This document shows positions 42,517 to 52,326 of a stretch of DNA of 55,154 bases, one piece after another (position 1 is the first letter of the stretch; the number at the start of each line of letters is the position of its first letter). Made by a program: the position numbers and the translations under genes. The notes beneath the pieces are model-generated. The model saw only the letters and a program-made list of their open reading frames with translations. It was not told the origin of the DNA and ran no database searches. Source of the DNA: Heyndrickxia ginsengihumi (GTDB taxonomy: Bacteria > Bacillota > Bacilli > Bacillales > Bacillaceae_C); the NCBI RefSeq assembly GCF_011008565.1, contig NZ_JAAIWK010000025.1, positions 1 through 55,154 of the forward strand, read 5' to 3'.

Positions 42517-44496
42517 GTGACAAAGAAACAAAAAACAATCACATATAATGATGATGCTATACAAGTATTAGAAGGACTTGAAGCCGTTAGAAAGAGACCA
42601 GGTATGTATATAGGTTCAACTGACGCTAGAGGTTTGCATCATCTTGTATATGAAATCGTTGATAATTCAGTGGATGAGGCGTTATCGGGTTTCGGTAACC
42701 ACATCATTGTTAAAATACATAAAGATAATAGCATAAGTGTAACGGACTATGGTCGCGGTATGCCTACAGGGATGCATAAATTAGGAAAACCGACAACTGA
42801 AGTGATTTTAACGGTGCTGCATGCAGGCGGTAAATTTGGTCAAGGCGGATATAAAACGAGTGGTGGTTTGCATGGAGTCGGCGCTTCAGTTGTAAATGCA
42901 CTTTCTGAATGGTTAGTTGTCACAATTAAACGTGATGGTTTCGTTTATGAACAGAAATTTGAAAATGGCGGAAAGCCTGCAACAACGTTAGAAAAGATTG
43001 GAAAAACAAATCAAACTGGAACAACCCTTCATTTTAAACCGGATCCAACCATTTTTAGTTCCACGACATTTAATTACGAAACTTTATGCGAACGTTTGCG
43101 TGAATCAGCCTTTTTATTAAAAGGATTAAAAATTGAAATTATTGATGAACGTTACGACCAGTCAGATGTTTTTCATTATGAAAATGGGATTGAGGCATTT
43201 GTTCAATACTTGAACGAAGAAAAAGATGTCTTACATCCAGTCGTTTTTATTGAAGGTGAAGCTAGCGGCATTGAAGTAGAATTTGCCTTCCAATTTAATG
43301 ATGGCTTCTCAGAAAACATTCTTTCATTTGTCAATAATGTAAGGACGAAAGATGGCGGTACACATGAGGCTGGTGCAAAAGCAGCTTTTACACGTGTCGT
43401 GAATGACTATGCACGGAAAGTACATTTGTTAAAAGAAAGAGATAAAAACTTAGATGGTACAGACATTCGAGAAGGGATTTCGGCCATTGTCTCTGTCCGC
43501 ATACCAGAAGAATTGCTGCAATTCGAAGGGCAAACGAAAGGAAAACTTGGTACAAGCGAAGCACGTTCAGCTGTTGATACAGTTGTCTCTGAACATTTAG
43601 CATACTTTTTTGAAGAAAATCCCGAAATTAGTAGTAATTTAATTAAAAAAGCAATCAAGGCATATCAGGCTAGGGAAGCAGCGAGAAAAGCTCGTGAAGA
43701 AGCACGAAGCGGTAAAAAAAGAAAAAAATCAGAGACCATTCTTTCTGGTAAATTAACACCGGCACAAAGCCGCAATCCGCAAAGGAACGAATTGTATTTA
43801 GTAGAGGGTGATTCTGCCGGCGGATCAGCTAAGCAAGGGCGCGACCGCCGTTTCCAAGCTGTTTTGCCATTACGCGGAAAAGTTATTAATACGGAAAAGG
43901 CAAAACTCCAAGATATTTTTAAAAACGAAGAAATTAATACGATTATTTATACGATCGGCGCTGGCGTAGGGCCAGATTTTAATATAGATGACGTGAACTA
44001 TGACAAAATTATTATTATGACGGATGCTGATACAGATGGTGCACATATTCAAGTTCTTTTATTAACGTTCTTTTACCGTTATATGCGCCCGCTTATTGAA
44101 GCTGGAAAAGTCTACATTGCTTTACCACCTTTATTTAAGGTTAGTAAAGGCTCAGGTAAAAAAGAGGTCATTGAATATGCTTGGACGGAAAACGAATTAC
44201 AAGATACCATTAAAAAGGTTGGACGCGGATACATTTTACAAAGATACAAAGGTCTTGGGGAAATGAATGCCGACCAGCTTTGGGAAACGACAATGAATCC
44301 AGAAACACGTACATTAATTCGCGTCCGTATAGATGATGCGGCAAGAGCAGAAAGACGGATTACAACCCTTATGGGTGACAAAGTTGAACCGAGACGTAAA
44401 TGGATTGAAAACAATGTTGCGTTTGGTTTAGACGAAGATAGTAATATATTGGAAAATGAAAATTTAATGGTTGAGGAAGGAGAGCAAAGCGAATGA
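42517..44496 (+). CDS. parE: DNA topoisomerase IV subunit B
   Basis: A 659-residue GHKL-ATPase and TOPRIM subunit of topoisomerase IV, which decatenates daughter chromosomes. ATPase motifs include [20 protein letters not shown] and the G-loop [19 protein letters not shown]; the TOPRIM part has [32 protein letters not shown] and [10 protein letters not shown]. The usual GyrB-type insert is absent, and the partner is ParC. GTG at 42517, 6 nt after AAAGGGGA; the ATG at 42511 abuts the site. The stop overlaps the parC start by 4 nt. A TATAAT sequence at 42432 is a likely -10. Confidence 0.95.
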   Translation: MTKKQKTITYNDDAIQVLEGLEAVRKRPGMYIGSTDARGLHHLVYEIVDNSVDEALSGFGNHIIVKIHKDNSISVTDYGRGMPTGMHKLGKPTTEVILTVLHAGGKFGQGGYKTSGGLHGVGASVVNALSEWLVVTIKRDGFVYEQKFENGGKPATTLEKIGKTNQTGTTLHFKPDPTIFSSTTFNYETLCERLRESAFLLKGLKIEIIDERYDQSDVFHYENGIEAFVQYLNEEKDVLHPVVFIEGEASGIEVEFAFQFNDGFSENILSFVNNVRTKDGGTHEAGAKAAFTRVVNDYARKVHLLKERDKNLDGTDIREGISAIVSVRIPEELLQFEGQTKGKLGTSEARSAVDTVVSEHLAYFFEENPEISSNLIKKAIKAYQAREAARKAREEARSGKKRKKSETILSGKLTPAQSRNPQRNELYLVEGDSAGGSAKQGRDRRFQAVLPLRGKVINTEKAKLQDIFKNEEINTIIYTIGAGVGPDFNIDDVNYDKIIIMTDADTDGAHIQVLLLTFFYRYMRPLIEAGKVYIALPPLFKVSKGSGKKEVIEYAWTENELQDTIKKVGRGYILQRYKGLGEMNADQLWETTMNPETRTLIRVRIDDAARAERRITTLMGDKVEPRRKWIENNVAFGLDEDSNILENENLMVEEGEQSE

Positions 44497-46934
44497 CAAC
44501 GGTAGAACGATTTCAAGATTTGCCTTTAGAAGAGGTTTTAGGCGACCGTTTCGGACGTTATAGTAAATATATCATTCAAGATCGTGCTCTTCCTGATGCT
44601 AGAGATGGTTTAAAACCTGTTCAACGCCGTATTTTATATGCAATGTATATGGAAGGAAATACGGCAGAAAAGCATTTTCGAAAATCTGCAAAAACGGTCG
44701 GTAATGTAATCGGGAATTACCACCCGCACGGTGATTCATCTGTTTATGAAGCAATGGTTAGAATGAGCCAAGATTGGAAATTGCGCAACGTGTTAATTGA
44801 AATGCATGGAAATAATGGTAGTATCGACGGTGATCCGGCTGCCGCAATGCGGTATACAGAAGCAAGATTATCGCCGATCGCCTCTGAGCTTCTTCATGAT
44901 ATTGAGAAGGAAACAGTTTTATTTATTCCAAACTTTGATGATACAGCAAATGAACCAACTGTTTTACCGGCTAGATTTCCGAATCTGTTAGTGAACGGCT
45001 CAACAGGCATTTCCGCGGGGTATGCAACAGATATTCCCCCTCATAATCTTGGAGAAATTATTGATGGGGCGATCATGCGGATTGAAAAACCGCAAAGTAC
45101 ACTAGATGATTTGATGACGGTCATTAAAGGTCCTGATTTTCCTACGGGCGGAATCATTCAAGGCATTGAAGGAATTAAAAAAGCTTACGAGTCCGGAAAA
45201 GGAAAGATGATTGTCAGAGGAAAGACTGCTATTGAAGATATGCGCGGTGGCAGACAGCAAATCGTTGTAACGGAAATTCCTTATGAAGTGAATAAAGCGA
45301 ACTTAGTGAAGAAAATAGACGAATTCAGAGTTGACCGCAAAATTGAAGGGATTTCAGAAGTTCGTGATGAAACGGATCGCACTGGTTTACGGATTGTAAT
45401 TGAATTAAAAAAAGACGCAGATGCAAACAGCGTCTTAAACTATTTATTCAAAAATACAGAACTGCAAGTATCTTATAATTTCAACATGGTTGCTATATAT
45501 AACCGCAGACCGAAATTAATGGGCCTACAAGAACTTTTAGATGCGTATATTGAGCATCAAAAAGAAGTTGTAACGAAACGGACGGAGTTTGATTTGAAAA
45601 AAGCACGTGACCGTAAACATATTGTAGACGGTCTAATGAAAGCTCTCTCAATACTTGATGAAGTAATTGCAACCATCCGTGCTTCTAAAGATAAAAGAAA
45701 TGCAAAAGAAAATCTTATGGAAACATTTGATTTTACTGAACCGCAATCAGAAGCAATCGTTTCGTTACAGTTATATCGTTTAACAAATACGGATATCACT
45801 TCATTGCAGCAAGAGGCAGCTGAATTAGAAGAAAAAATCGATACGTACACAAAGATTTTAGAAAGTGAAAAAAGATTATTAACCGTTATTAAAAATGAAT
45901 TAAAGGAAATTAAAAAGAAATATGCAGACGGACGACGAACAATTATCGAAAATGAAATTCAAGAATTAAAAATCAATCTTGAAGTAATGATTCCAAACGA
46001 AGATGTGATCGTTACCGTTACAAAAGAAGGATATGTAAAACGGACGAGTCTTCGCTCTTACAGTGCATCAAATGGACAAGACTTTGCCATTAAAGATCGT
46101 GACAGACTGCTCTTTAAGCAAGAGTTAAATACAACAAGCGTTATTCTTGTCTTTACGAATAAAGGAAATTATTTATATTTGCCTGTTCACGAGCTTCCGG
46201 ATATTCGCTGGAAAGATTTAGGCCAGCATGTCACAAATCTTGTTTCTATTGACCGTGATGAAGAAATTATAAAAGTGCTACCGATTATTGATTACAATCA
46301 GCCATTCTACATACTATTCTTTACGAAAAATGGAATGGCGAAGAAGTCAGAATTACAACAATACAAGGCACAAAGATATTCTAAATCATTAGTCGCAATT
46401 AATTTAAAGGGTGACGATGAAGTAGTTGATGTTCATTTAACAGACGGAAAGAAAGAGATATTTTTAGCGACCCATTTAGGATATGGCTTAAGGTTTCATG
46501 AGGAAGAGGTTAATATTGTTGGTCCGCGTGCTGCTGGTGTCAAAGGCATTAATTTAAAAGAAGGAGATTATCTAGTTAGCGGAAAAGTATTAGAAGATAA
46601 TCAAGAAAAGGTATTCGTTGCTACCCAAAGAGGTGCTGTCAAGAAAATGAAATTAGCCGATTTTGAACCTTCTAGTCGTGCGAAGCGCGGAAACGTGATG
46701 TTGCGTGATTTGAAAGCTCATCCGCATAGAATTGTTGGAATGGAGATCGTTCACGAGAATGATACGATTTATTTACAAACAGTAAAAGACTATATAGAAG
46801 CAGTATCAGTGCAAACACTTCGTGTAAGTGATCGATATTCAAACGGTTCATTTGTACTTGATGAAAGTGAAAACGGTGAAGTTCAAACAATTTGGAAGCA
46901 GCAACATGATCATGAAAGTGAACATAAGGAATAG
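44493..46934 (+). CDS. parC: DNA topoisomerase IV subunit A
   Basis: An 813-residue breakage-reunion subunit. The catalytic tyrosine is Tyr121 in [11 protein letters not shown]. The quinolone-determining region reads [12 protein letters not shown] with Ser82 and Glu86, the wild-type residues at the positions equivalent to GrlA Ser80 and Glu84, so no common target resistance change is present. The C-terminal half (about 490-800) has the six-bladed DNA-wrapping repeats ([36 protein letters not shown]). Overlaps parE by 4 nt, so the subunits are co-translated. Repeat copy D follows and probably ends the transcript. Confidence 0.95.
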   Translation: MTTVERFQDLPLEEVLGDRFGRYSKYIIQDRALPDARDGLKPVQRRILYAMYMEGNTAEKHFRKSAKTVGNVIGNYHPHGDSSVYEAMVRMSQDWKLRNVLIEMHGNNGSIDGDPAAAMRYTEARLSPIASELLHDIEKETVLFIPNFDDTANEPTVLPARFPNLLVNGSTGISAGYATDIPPHNLGEIIDGAIMRIEKPQSTLDDLMTVIKGPDFPTGGIIQGIEGIKKAYESGKGKMIVRGKTAIEDMRGGRQQIVVTEIPYEVNKANLVKKIDEFRVDRKIEGISEVRDETDRTGLRIVIELKKDADANSVLNYLFKNTELQVSYNFNMVAIYNRRPKLMGLQELLDAYIEHQKEVVTKRTEFDLKKARDRKHIVDGLMKALSILDEVIATIRASKDKRNAKENLMETFDFTEPQSEAIVSLQLYRLTNTDITSLQQEAAELEEKIDTYTKILESEKRLLTVIKNELKEIKKKYADGRRTIIENEIQELKINLEVMIPNEDVIVTVTKEGYVKRTSLRSYSASNGQDFAIKDRDRLLFKQELNTTSVILVFTNKGNYLYLPVHELPDIRWKDLGQHVTNLVSIDRDEEIIKVLPIIDYNQPFYILFFTKNGMAKKSELQQYKAQRYSKSLVAINLKGDDEVVDVHLTDGKKEIFLATHLGYGLRFHEEEVNIVGPRAAGVKGINLKEGDYLVSGKVLEDNQEKVFVATQRGAVKKMKLADFEPSSRAKRGNVMLRDLKAHPHRIVGMEIVHENDTIYLQTVKDYIEAVSVQTLRVSDRYSNGSFVLDESENGEVQTIWKQQHDHESEHKE

Positions 46935-46985
46935 TCAAGTATTCTTTTAAGCATAAATGTAACATGGAACTTAATAACAAATAGC

Positions 46986-47124
46986 GAGGCTGGGACAAAA
47001 AGTATTTAGTAGCTAAAGAAGAACATTGCACAACTCCGCTCCGGAAACAAAGTATATTCGGGAGCGGGGTGGAGACAATATTCGGGGTTTCTTTCGTTAA
47101 TATACTTTTGTCCCAGGCTCTTTT
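46986..47124 (+). repeat. Dispersed intergenic repeat, copy D
   Basis: Begins GAGGCTGGGACAAAAAGTA and ends ACTTTTGTCCCAGGCTC then TTTTC, so the two ends form a long stem with a T-run. Inside: GAAGAACATTGCACAA, an inner inverted pair around CCGCTCCGGAAAC / TTCGGGAGCGG, and CAATATTCGGGGTTTCTTTC. Shortest and most compact copy. Confidence 0.82.
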
Positions 47125-47198
47125 CTTTTTAGGTCAAAAACTTAACATAGATATATTTTTTGCATACAATTTTAATTCTTTTAGGAAGAATCGGTTTC

Positions 47199-47960
47199 TT
47201 ATTCTTTTATGCCAATCACTCTAATTCTTTTGTAGTCCGCATACCATTTTCCATTTTTGATTAAAATTGCTTTCAAATTTTGCTCCATTTTAGTATAAAT
47301 CACTTCTTTTACCTCATCCATTATATCTTGCAATATGTTGTTGCAAAACATCTCCAGCCAATTTCTTATCCCTCGTTCACCATCTAAAAGAGTAGGGCGA
47401 TCAAATAATTGCGCAAATGTTACTTTAAATCCAGTTGCTTCCATTAAATTCGTATACTCTCCGATGCTTGGAAAATACCATGATAATGCTGGTGAAGAAC
47501 TTCCTAACTGTTTCAATTGTTGCTCTAATTCATTTGTAATAGAGTTTACATTTCCTTTGCCTCCAAATTCAGCAACAAATCTGCCGCCATGCTTTAAACT
47601 TCTATAAATATTCTGCAATGCTTGTTTAGGATGCTGGATCCAATGAAGAACGGCATTTGAAAATACGGCATCAAACTGTTGCTCATATTGCATATGAAGC
47701 ACATCTTCAACTTGAAAGAAAATAGAAGGGTATTTTTTTCTTGCTTGTTCTATCATACTTGCAGATTGATCGATTCCTGTAACAATCGCTCCCGCTTCAC
47801 TGATTTGATGTGTCAGATCCCCTGTTCCGCAGCCAAGATCAAGAATGATTTCTCCATCTTTAGGAGCTAAAAGCTTCATTACATGGCTACCATAATGAGA
47901 AACAAACGCATGTTTTTCATCATATAATTTTGGATTCCATTCAGCAACATAATTTCCCAT
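47199..47960 (-). CDS. Class I SAM-dependent methyltransferase
   Basis: A 253-residue Rossmann-fold methyltransferase. Motif I is IILDLGCGTGDLTHQIS (about residues 38-54), then VTGIDQSASMIEQARKKYP, FQVEDVLHM and FDAVFSNAVLHWIQHP, like trans-aconitate and related small-molecule methyltransferases. Trans-aconitate methylation is possible but there is no direct evidence; aconitase is 15 kb away. The ATG is at 47960. Monocistronic on the minus strand, convergent with parC. Confidence 0.84.
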   Translation of the reverse strand: MGNYVAEWNPKLYDEKHAFVSHYGSHVMKLLAPKDGEIILDLGCGTGDLTHQISEAGAIVTGIDQSASMIEQARKKYPSIFFQVEDVLHMQYEQQFDAVFSNAVLHWIQHPKQALQNIYRSLKHGGRFVAEFGGKGNVNSITNELEQQLKQLGSSSPALSWYFPSIGEYTNLMEATGFKVTFAQLFDRPTLLDGERGIRNWLEMFCNNILQDIMDEVKEVIYTKMEQNLKAILIKNGKWYADYKRIRVIGIKE

Positions 47961-48198
47961 CGTTTTAATCCTCCAATGTGCATAGTAATGTAAATCATTA
48001 TAACAGATGAATGTTTAGAAAATATGAACTAGTGGTAATTTATGAAAAATAAGAGAATGGGAAGTGAATCAATAAATGTATTTATGATGATGGAAGTGAT
48101 TGTGTTGAAAGAAAAAGAGTTCAGGATAAAGGAATAAATTACATATTTTTTCCTTAATTGCACAATCTATAGAAAATAAGAAGCAGAGGTGAGGTTTT

Positions 48199-48972
48199 TT
48201 GAAAGCGAAATATGTTATTACGATAATCGTTTTGTGCTATTTGTCGATTAGTACAATGACAATGACCATTACGTATGCAAATGAACAGAAGCATTCAAAA
48301 ATCATCACAGTCCATGAGTATCGCAAAGATGTAACAGGCGATGGCAAAGAAGAAACCATCAAGCTAAAAGGAATTCCTTTTGAAGCTGGCAGTCATTTTC
48401 TTAAAGCTGTATATGCAACGGTTGCGACATCAACTGGTAAAACATTTAAACTAATGTATGAGCCAGGTTATGATCCTAAACTGACATTTCTTGATGTGAA
48501 TCATGATGGAGTGAAAGATATTTTTGAATCAAGCGCGACAGGCGGCAGCGGTGGCATGATGAATTATCGCATAAACAGCATTAAAGGAGAGGAACAGTCT
48601 GAAATTCCACTTCCTCCTCCGTTAAAACTCCAAGGAAAGTTTGATCAAGCCTTTACCGCAAGCTTAAAAATTATGGATACAAATCAAACGTTTCTCATCA
48701 ATTTACGCTCGCGTCAAAAAGATTATGTTCGGTTAGGATTGTACCAAAAAAATGGCATTTTAAATGAGCCTACTGAATTAATGATTGATCCTGTTGCGGT
48801 TTATAAACCAGTAAAAATTTCAGGAAAGAAAGGCTATGGATTACTAGGTTTGCAGCAAGTAAGCGGAGCTTACCACGCAGATCGTATTGGGACCATTTTA
48901 TCAACATGGTATTATGAGCATGGAAGATGGCAGCTTATTAAAACAAAATGGCAAGTTGGGAACCGTTCTTAG
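48199..48972 (+). CDS. Secreted protein with VCBS/FG-GAP-like segment
   Basis: A 257-residue protein with a signal peptide (residues 1-27, cleavage likely near TYANEQ). The mature part contains DVTGDGKEETIKLKGI (about residues 49-64) and LTFLDVNHDGVKDIFESSAT (about 94-113), Asp-rich loops of the kind found in VCBS/FG-GAP beta-propeller repeats and able to bind calcium. No enzyme motif. TTG start after AGAGGTGAGGTTTT. The Staygreen-family gene begins 46 bp later with no terminator, so they probably form an operon. Function unknown. Confidence 0.72.
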   Translation: MKAKYVITIIVLCYLSISTMTMTITYANEQKHSKIITVHEYRKDVTGDGKEETIKLKGIPFEAGSHFLKAVYATVATSTGKTFKLMYEPGYDPKLTFLDVNHDGVKDIFESSATGGSGGMMNYRINSIKGEEQSEIPLPPPLKLQGKFDQAFTASLKIMDTNQTFLINLRSRQKDYVRLGLYQKNGILNEPTELMIDPVAVYKPVKISGKKGYGLLGLQQVSGAYHADRIGTILSTWYYEHGRWQLIKTKWQVGNRS

Positions 48973-49018
48973 GCAAGTATCATATCATATGATAAATAGC
49001 TGGAAAGGGGAATGATTT

Positions 49019-49480
49019 ATGATTGAACAAATTGATCATGGCAATCAGACATCAATTACTATGATTCCACCAGTTACAGCTTATTTCCCATTACAAGGCA
49101 GAAAATATACCGCAACTTATTCAGATATTACTGGAGATATTTATGTATCCGTCGGCAATCGCTTTACAATTAATCCAACGAATATAAATTCATATGATTG
49201 TTTGAAAGCTGAATGGAAAACGTATTTAGGAGAATATGCGCTTTCTTGTACGATTGACTTGCATTGTGAAGAACATGAGAAAACACTTGCTCGGGTAAAA
49301 TATCTTATTTACAAAAAAGAGCTTCCGAACTTGCTGGCAGTTATGTTAGAAAGTGATAAACCTTTCTTACATTATTATCCATTACTATTGGATGCCCCAA
49401 TTAAGGTGGAAATGACTTCGAATTTCCCTGAATTTCGGCAAATACTATATATGGGTACACCTAGACATTATTTAAAGTAA
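49019..49480 (+). CDS. Staygreen (SGR) family protein, possible magnesium dechelatase
   Basis: A 153-residue protein resembling the plant STAY-GREEN family, whose members remove magnesium from chlorophyll a. Shared features are TATYSDITGDIYVSVG (plants: THCDxT...L.L.IS), the AEWK block in DCLKAEWKTYLGEYALSC, HCEEHEKTLARVKYLIYKKE followed by LP, LHYYPLLLDAPIKVEM and SNFPEF. Bacterial homologs occur in non-photosynthetic Bacillales and some have dechelating activity in vitro, as I recall; the natural substrate in such hosts is unknown. ATG after GGAAAGGGGAATGATTT. Likely second gene of an operon with the secreted protein; followed by a terminator. Confidence 0.75.
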   Translation: MIEQIDHGNQTSITMIPPVTAYFPLQGRKYTATYSDITGDIYVSVGNRFTINPTNINSYDCLKAEWKTYLGEYALSCTIDLHCEEHEKTLARVKYLIYKKELPNLLAVMLESDKPFLHYYPLLLDAPIKVEMTSNFPEFRQILYMGTPRHYLK

Positions 49481-49494
49481 GCTTAAAACATCAG

Positions 49495-49516
49495 CTCCCT
49501 GTTCGGGAGTTTTTTA
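49495..49516 (+). terminator. Short intrinsic terminator after the Staygreen-family gene
   Basis: CTCCC (49495-49499) pairs with GGGAG (49505-49509) around TGTTC, followed by T6-7. The remaining gap to 49943 holds no gene. Confidence 0.75.
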
Positions 49517-49866
49517 TGTTAAATAATTTTTCCGTTCCAGTCTATTAATAGTTCAAACACTTTATATATCCTTTAAACAATAAGTTCGCATACATTTCCG
49601 GTCTTTTGTAGTTGGAGAGTACTTTTACTTTAGAGCGGGCAATATAAACTTGAAATGTAAAGCCGAACATTTCGTATCATACTTTCTATTTTATTTATAG
49701 CTGTTTATCGTGATGTCTCCCTTATACATAATGTGGCTTGTGAAAAAAAGAACAATTGCACATAGTTATTTGTCATGATTTATTCGCAATCTTGATATAA
49801 TGAAAGCAGTCGTTTTTGAGCAAGAAATGTATATAAAAATATGATATGATGTTAAAGTGAAATTTC

Positions 49867-49902
49867 ATTTCATTATCAAGATTGTTAGCTTAATAATGAA
49901 AT
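49867..49902. promoter_or_regulatory. 10-bp inverted repeat upstream of an MFS gene
   Basis: ATTTCATTAT (49867-49876) and ATAATGAAAT (49893-49902) are perfect inverse complements separated by 16 bp, 42 bp before the TTG start. The spacing and perfection suggest an operator, but no regulator gene is adjacent. Confidence 0.45.
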
Positions 49903-49943
49903 AGAACATATAGATTTGACATTAGAAATGGGAGACGAGAATT

Positions 49944-51233
49944 TTGGAGAAACAAACAAGTGGGTATAGATGGGTTGTCTTTGCAACAGTTTTATTTTCT
50001 TATTTTTTAATTGTCAGCCAAAGAACAGCACCGGGGCTAATATCTGATCAACTAATGCATGATTTTCATCTGACGGCATCGACGATTGGATTATTGACAG
50101 GAATTCAATTTTTAGCTTATGCAGGATTACAAATTCCAATTGGTCTTTTATCTGATCGCTTTGGACCGAATCCATTTTTAATTATAGGTACATTATTAAA
50201 TGGTTTAGGTACTTTGTTATATAGTATTGCCCAAAATGAAACTGTACTGATTCTATCACGACTATTAGTTGGACTTGGTGATGCGACCATTTGGGTAAAT
50301 TTAGTGTTAATTTTAAGTCAATGGTTTAAGGTTAATGAATTTGTCGGCTTACTTAGCTGGGCAGGGATGACAGGAAGCTTTGGATCAATGATGGCAACAG
50401 TACCATTTACAAAATGGATTGCCTTATCTGGATGGAGGCCGCCATTTTTTATCGTTGGCTTTATCATTTTTATTGCTGGGATTACGCTTTATTATGTATT
50501 AATAAAAAAACCGCAGCAATTATTTGCGACAGATCGCCAGCGCAACAGCGAATCTTTAGCATCAGTGAAAAAAGAAAAACGCGAGAGTATATATGCAATT
50601 TTAAAAAGAATGTTTACAACTCGGCAGGCATGGGCGACATTTTTCTGCCATTTTGGCGTAGTAGGTACGTATGTTGGCTTCATCGGCACATGGGCGGTTC
50701 CATATGGCATGCATGTCTATGGATTGACGCGTTCGGGTTCGAGTCAGCTTATTATGTTGGGGTTGATTGGCGCAATTGTTGGTGCCCCTTTAACAGGCTG
50801 GATTTCTAATCGGTTAAGCTCAAGAAAAAAACCATATATTGTTGTTCAAATTATTATATTTTTAAGCTGGACATCGTTTGTTTTACTTGGTGGAAAACCG
50901 CCGATGGCTTTATTGATTATTCTCTTTTTAATTATAGGATACGGAAATGGTGCCAGTGCCCTTACTTTTGCAGTTGTTCGTCATTCATTTCCGGTAAAAG
51001 AAGTCGGTGTTGTTTCAGGATTTGCTAATACAGGTGGTTTTTTAAGTGCTGTGCTGCTACCAAGTATTTTTGGAAATGTGCTCGATCATTTTCATTCACT
51101 TCCAAGTGTTGTAGGGTATCATTATGGTTTTATTATTCCAGCGCTCTTTTCACTATGCGGAATTTTAGGTGGATTACTGATTAAAGAAAAACAAAAGGAA
51201 ATGAAACCAGCTGTCAAATCAGCACTTTCATAA
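49944..51233 (+). CDS. MFS transporter, unknown substrate
   Basis: A 429-residue, 12-helix major facilitator. Motif A is GLLSDRFGPNPFLIIG (about residues 71-86), and the first helix has SQRTAPGLISDQL, a pattern common to sugar-acid, nitrate-like and cyanate-type MFS groups. No neighbouring metabolic gene indicates a substrate. TTG start at 49944 after GGGAGACGAGAA. It stands alone with a strong terminator at 51261, and a 10-bp inverted repeat in front suggests regulated expression. Confidence 0.83.
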   Translation: MEKQTSGYRWVVFATVLFSYFLIVSQRTAPGLISDQLMHDFHLTASTIGLLTGIQFLAYAGLQIPIGLLSDRFGPNPFLIIGTLLNGLGTLLYSIAQNETVLILSRLLVGLGDATIWVNLVLILSQWFKVNEFVGLLSWAGMTGSFGSMMATVPFTKWIALSGWRPPFFIVGFIIFIAGITLYYVLIKKPQQLFATDRQRNSESLASVKKEKRESIYAILKRMFTTRQAWATFFCHFGVVGTYVGFIGTWAVPYGMHVYGLTRSGSSQLIMLGLIGAIVGAPLTGWISNRLSSRKKPYIVVQIIIFLSWTSFVLLGGKPPMALLIILFLIIGYGNGASALTFAVVRHSFPVKEVGVVSGFANTGGFLSAVLLPSIFGNVLDHFHSLPSVVGYHYGFIIPALFSLCGILGGLLIKEKQKEMKPAVKSALS

Positions 51234-51260
51234 GCATATATCGCTGTGAAATGATTAAAA

Positions 51261-51293
51261 GGCATGCGTTTACATAAACGCATGCCTTTTTTT
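51261..51293 (+). terminator. Intrinsic terminator of the MFS gene
   Basis: GGCATGCGTTT (51261-51271) pairs with AAACGCATGCC (51276-51286), followed by T7. Confidence 0.93.
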
Positions 51294-51336
51294 ATTTGAA
51301 ATAAATAAAATTTTATAAAAAACTATACCCATAACG

Positions 51337-51409
51337 AATTAAATGTGTTATTCTTTATTTGTAATTAGTATAACACATTTAATTAAATGTTAAATAAGTA
51401 TATCGCATT
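51337..51409 (+). promoter_or_regulatory. Candidate CcpN operators of ppsR-ppdK
   Basis: A perfect 14-bp inverted repeat, AATTAAATGTGTTA (51337-51350) and TAACACATTTAATT (51371-51384), is separated by 20 bp. Within it TGTGTTATACT (51367-51377, minus strand) fits the CcpN consensus TRTGHYATAYW at all 11 positions and TGTGTTATTCT (51344-51354) at 10. A third site (51399-51409, minus strand) fits at 9. CcpN represses gluconeogenic genes in glucose, which suits a pyruvate phosphate dikinase operon. Confidence 0.6.
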
Positions 51410-51512
51410 TGGTGGTGAATGTCTCTCAAATAAGGATATTTTTATTAATGATAACACTTTTATAGAATGAAAGAGTTGAAATGTTATGGTTCAATCTGAA
51501 AGGGGGATATGT

Positions 51513-52322
51513 TTGGGACATGAAACAGTATATATCGTATCAGACTCTGTAGGGGAAACAGCCGAATATGTCGTGAGAGCGGTATCAACCCAATTTAGCA
51601 ATGAATTTGTTGAAATTAAACGTTTTTCACACGTAGAAGATATAGCTGATTTAGAGGAAATCATTAAAAGCGCTAAAGAAAAAAATTCGATTATCGCTTA
51701 TACAATCGTCATTTCCTCTTTAAAAACCTATTTAGATTGTAGGTCTGCAGAGGAAGATGTGATGGCCGTTGACTTATTAAGTCCTCTAATGAATGCGTTT
51801 GAACAAAAATATCAAACAGTCCCAAATCATCAACCTAAACTAATGAGAAAGCTCGATGATGATTATTTTAATAGAATTGCGGCAATTGAGTTCGCTGTTA
51901 AGTATGATGATGGCCGTGATCCAAGTGGGCTGATTAGGGCTGATATTGTATTAATCGGTGTGTCACGAACGTCCAAAACACCGCTTTCTATGTACCTTGC
52001 CCATCAGCGCTATAAGGTTGCCAATGTGCCGCTCGTTCCGGAAGTGCCGCCACCTGCTGAGTTATTCAAACTTCCAAGAAATAAATGTATCGGTTTAATG
52101 ATTAATCCTGATCAACTGAATGGAATTCGTAAAGAAAGACTGAAATCTTTAGGATTGTCATCTGATATCAATTATGCAAGCTATGAGCGAATTTTAAAGG
52201 AATTAGATCATGCCGAATCGATTATGAAACGGGTGGGCTGTCCGATTATCGATGTTACAAATAAAGCAGTCGAAGAAACTGCAAGCTTGATTATTGATCT
52301 TTTAAATAAAGAGAGGAGTTAG
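51513..52322 (+). CDS. PPDK regulatory protein (kinase/pyrophosphorylase, PpsR/RP1 family)
   Basis: A 269-residue bifunctional enzyme (DUF299 family, YqfL in B. subtilis) that inactivates pyruvate phosphate dikinase by ADP-dependent threonine phosphorylation and reactivates it by phosphate-dependent removal. Motifs: YIVSDSVGETAEYVVRA at the N-terminus, the P-loop-like GVSRTSKTPLSMYLA (about residues 150-164) and RNKCIGLMINPDQL. TTG at 51513, 6 nt after AAAGGGGGA; the frame extends to 51486 but without a site there. Ends 4 bp before its target gene ppdK, so the pair is surely one operon. Candidate CcpN sites lie upstream. Confidence 0.9.
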   Translation: MGHETVYIVSDSVGETAEYVVRAVSTQFSNEFVEIKRFSHVEDIADLEEIIKSAKEKNSIIAYTIVISSLKTYLDCRSAEEDVMAVDLLSPLMNAFEQKYQTVPNHQPKLMRKLDDDYFNRIAAIEFAVKYDDGRDPSGLIRADIVLIGVSRTSKTPLSMYLAHQRYKVANVPLVPEVPPPAELFKLPRNKCIGLMINPDQLNGIRKERLKSLGLSSDINYASYERILKELDHAESIMKRVGCPIIDVTNKAVEETASLIIDLLNKERS

Positions 52323-52326
52323 AAGA

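Noticed and set aside
47199-47960. Naming the methyltransferase trans-aconitate methyltransferase (tam)
   Set aside because: Only general class I motifs are visible; the aconitase gene is in the window but 14 kb away, which is no support.
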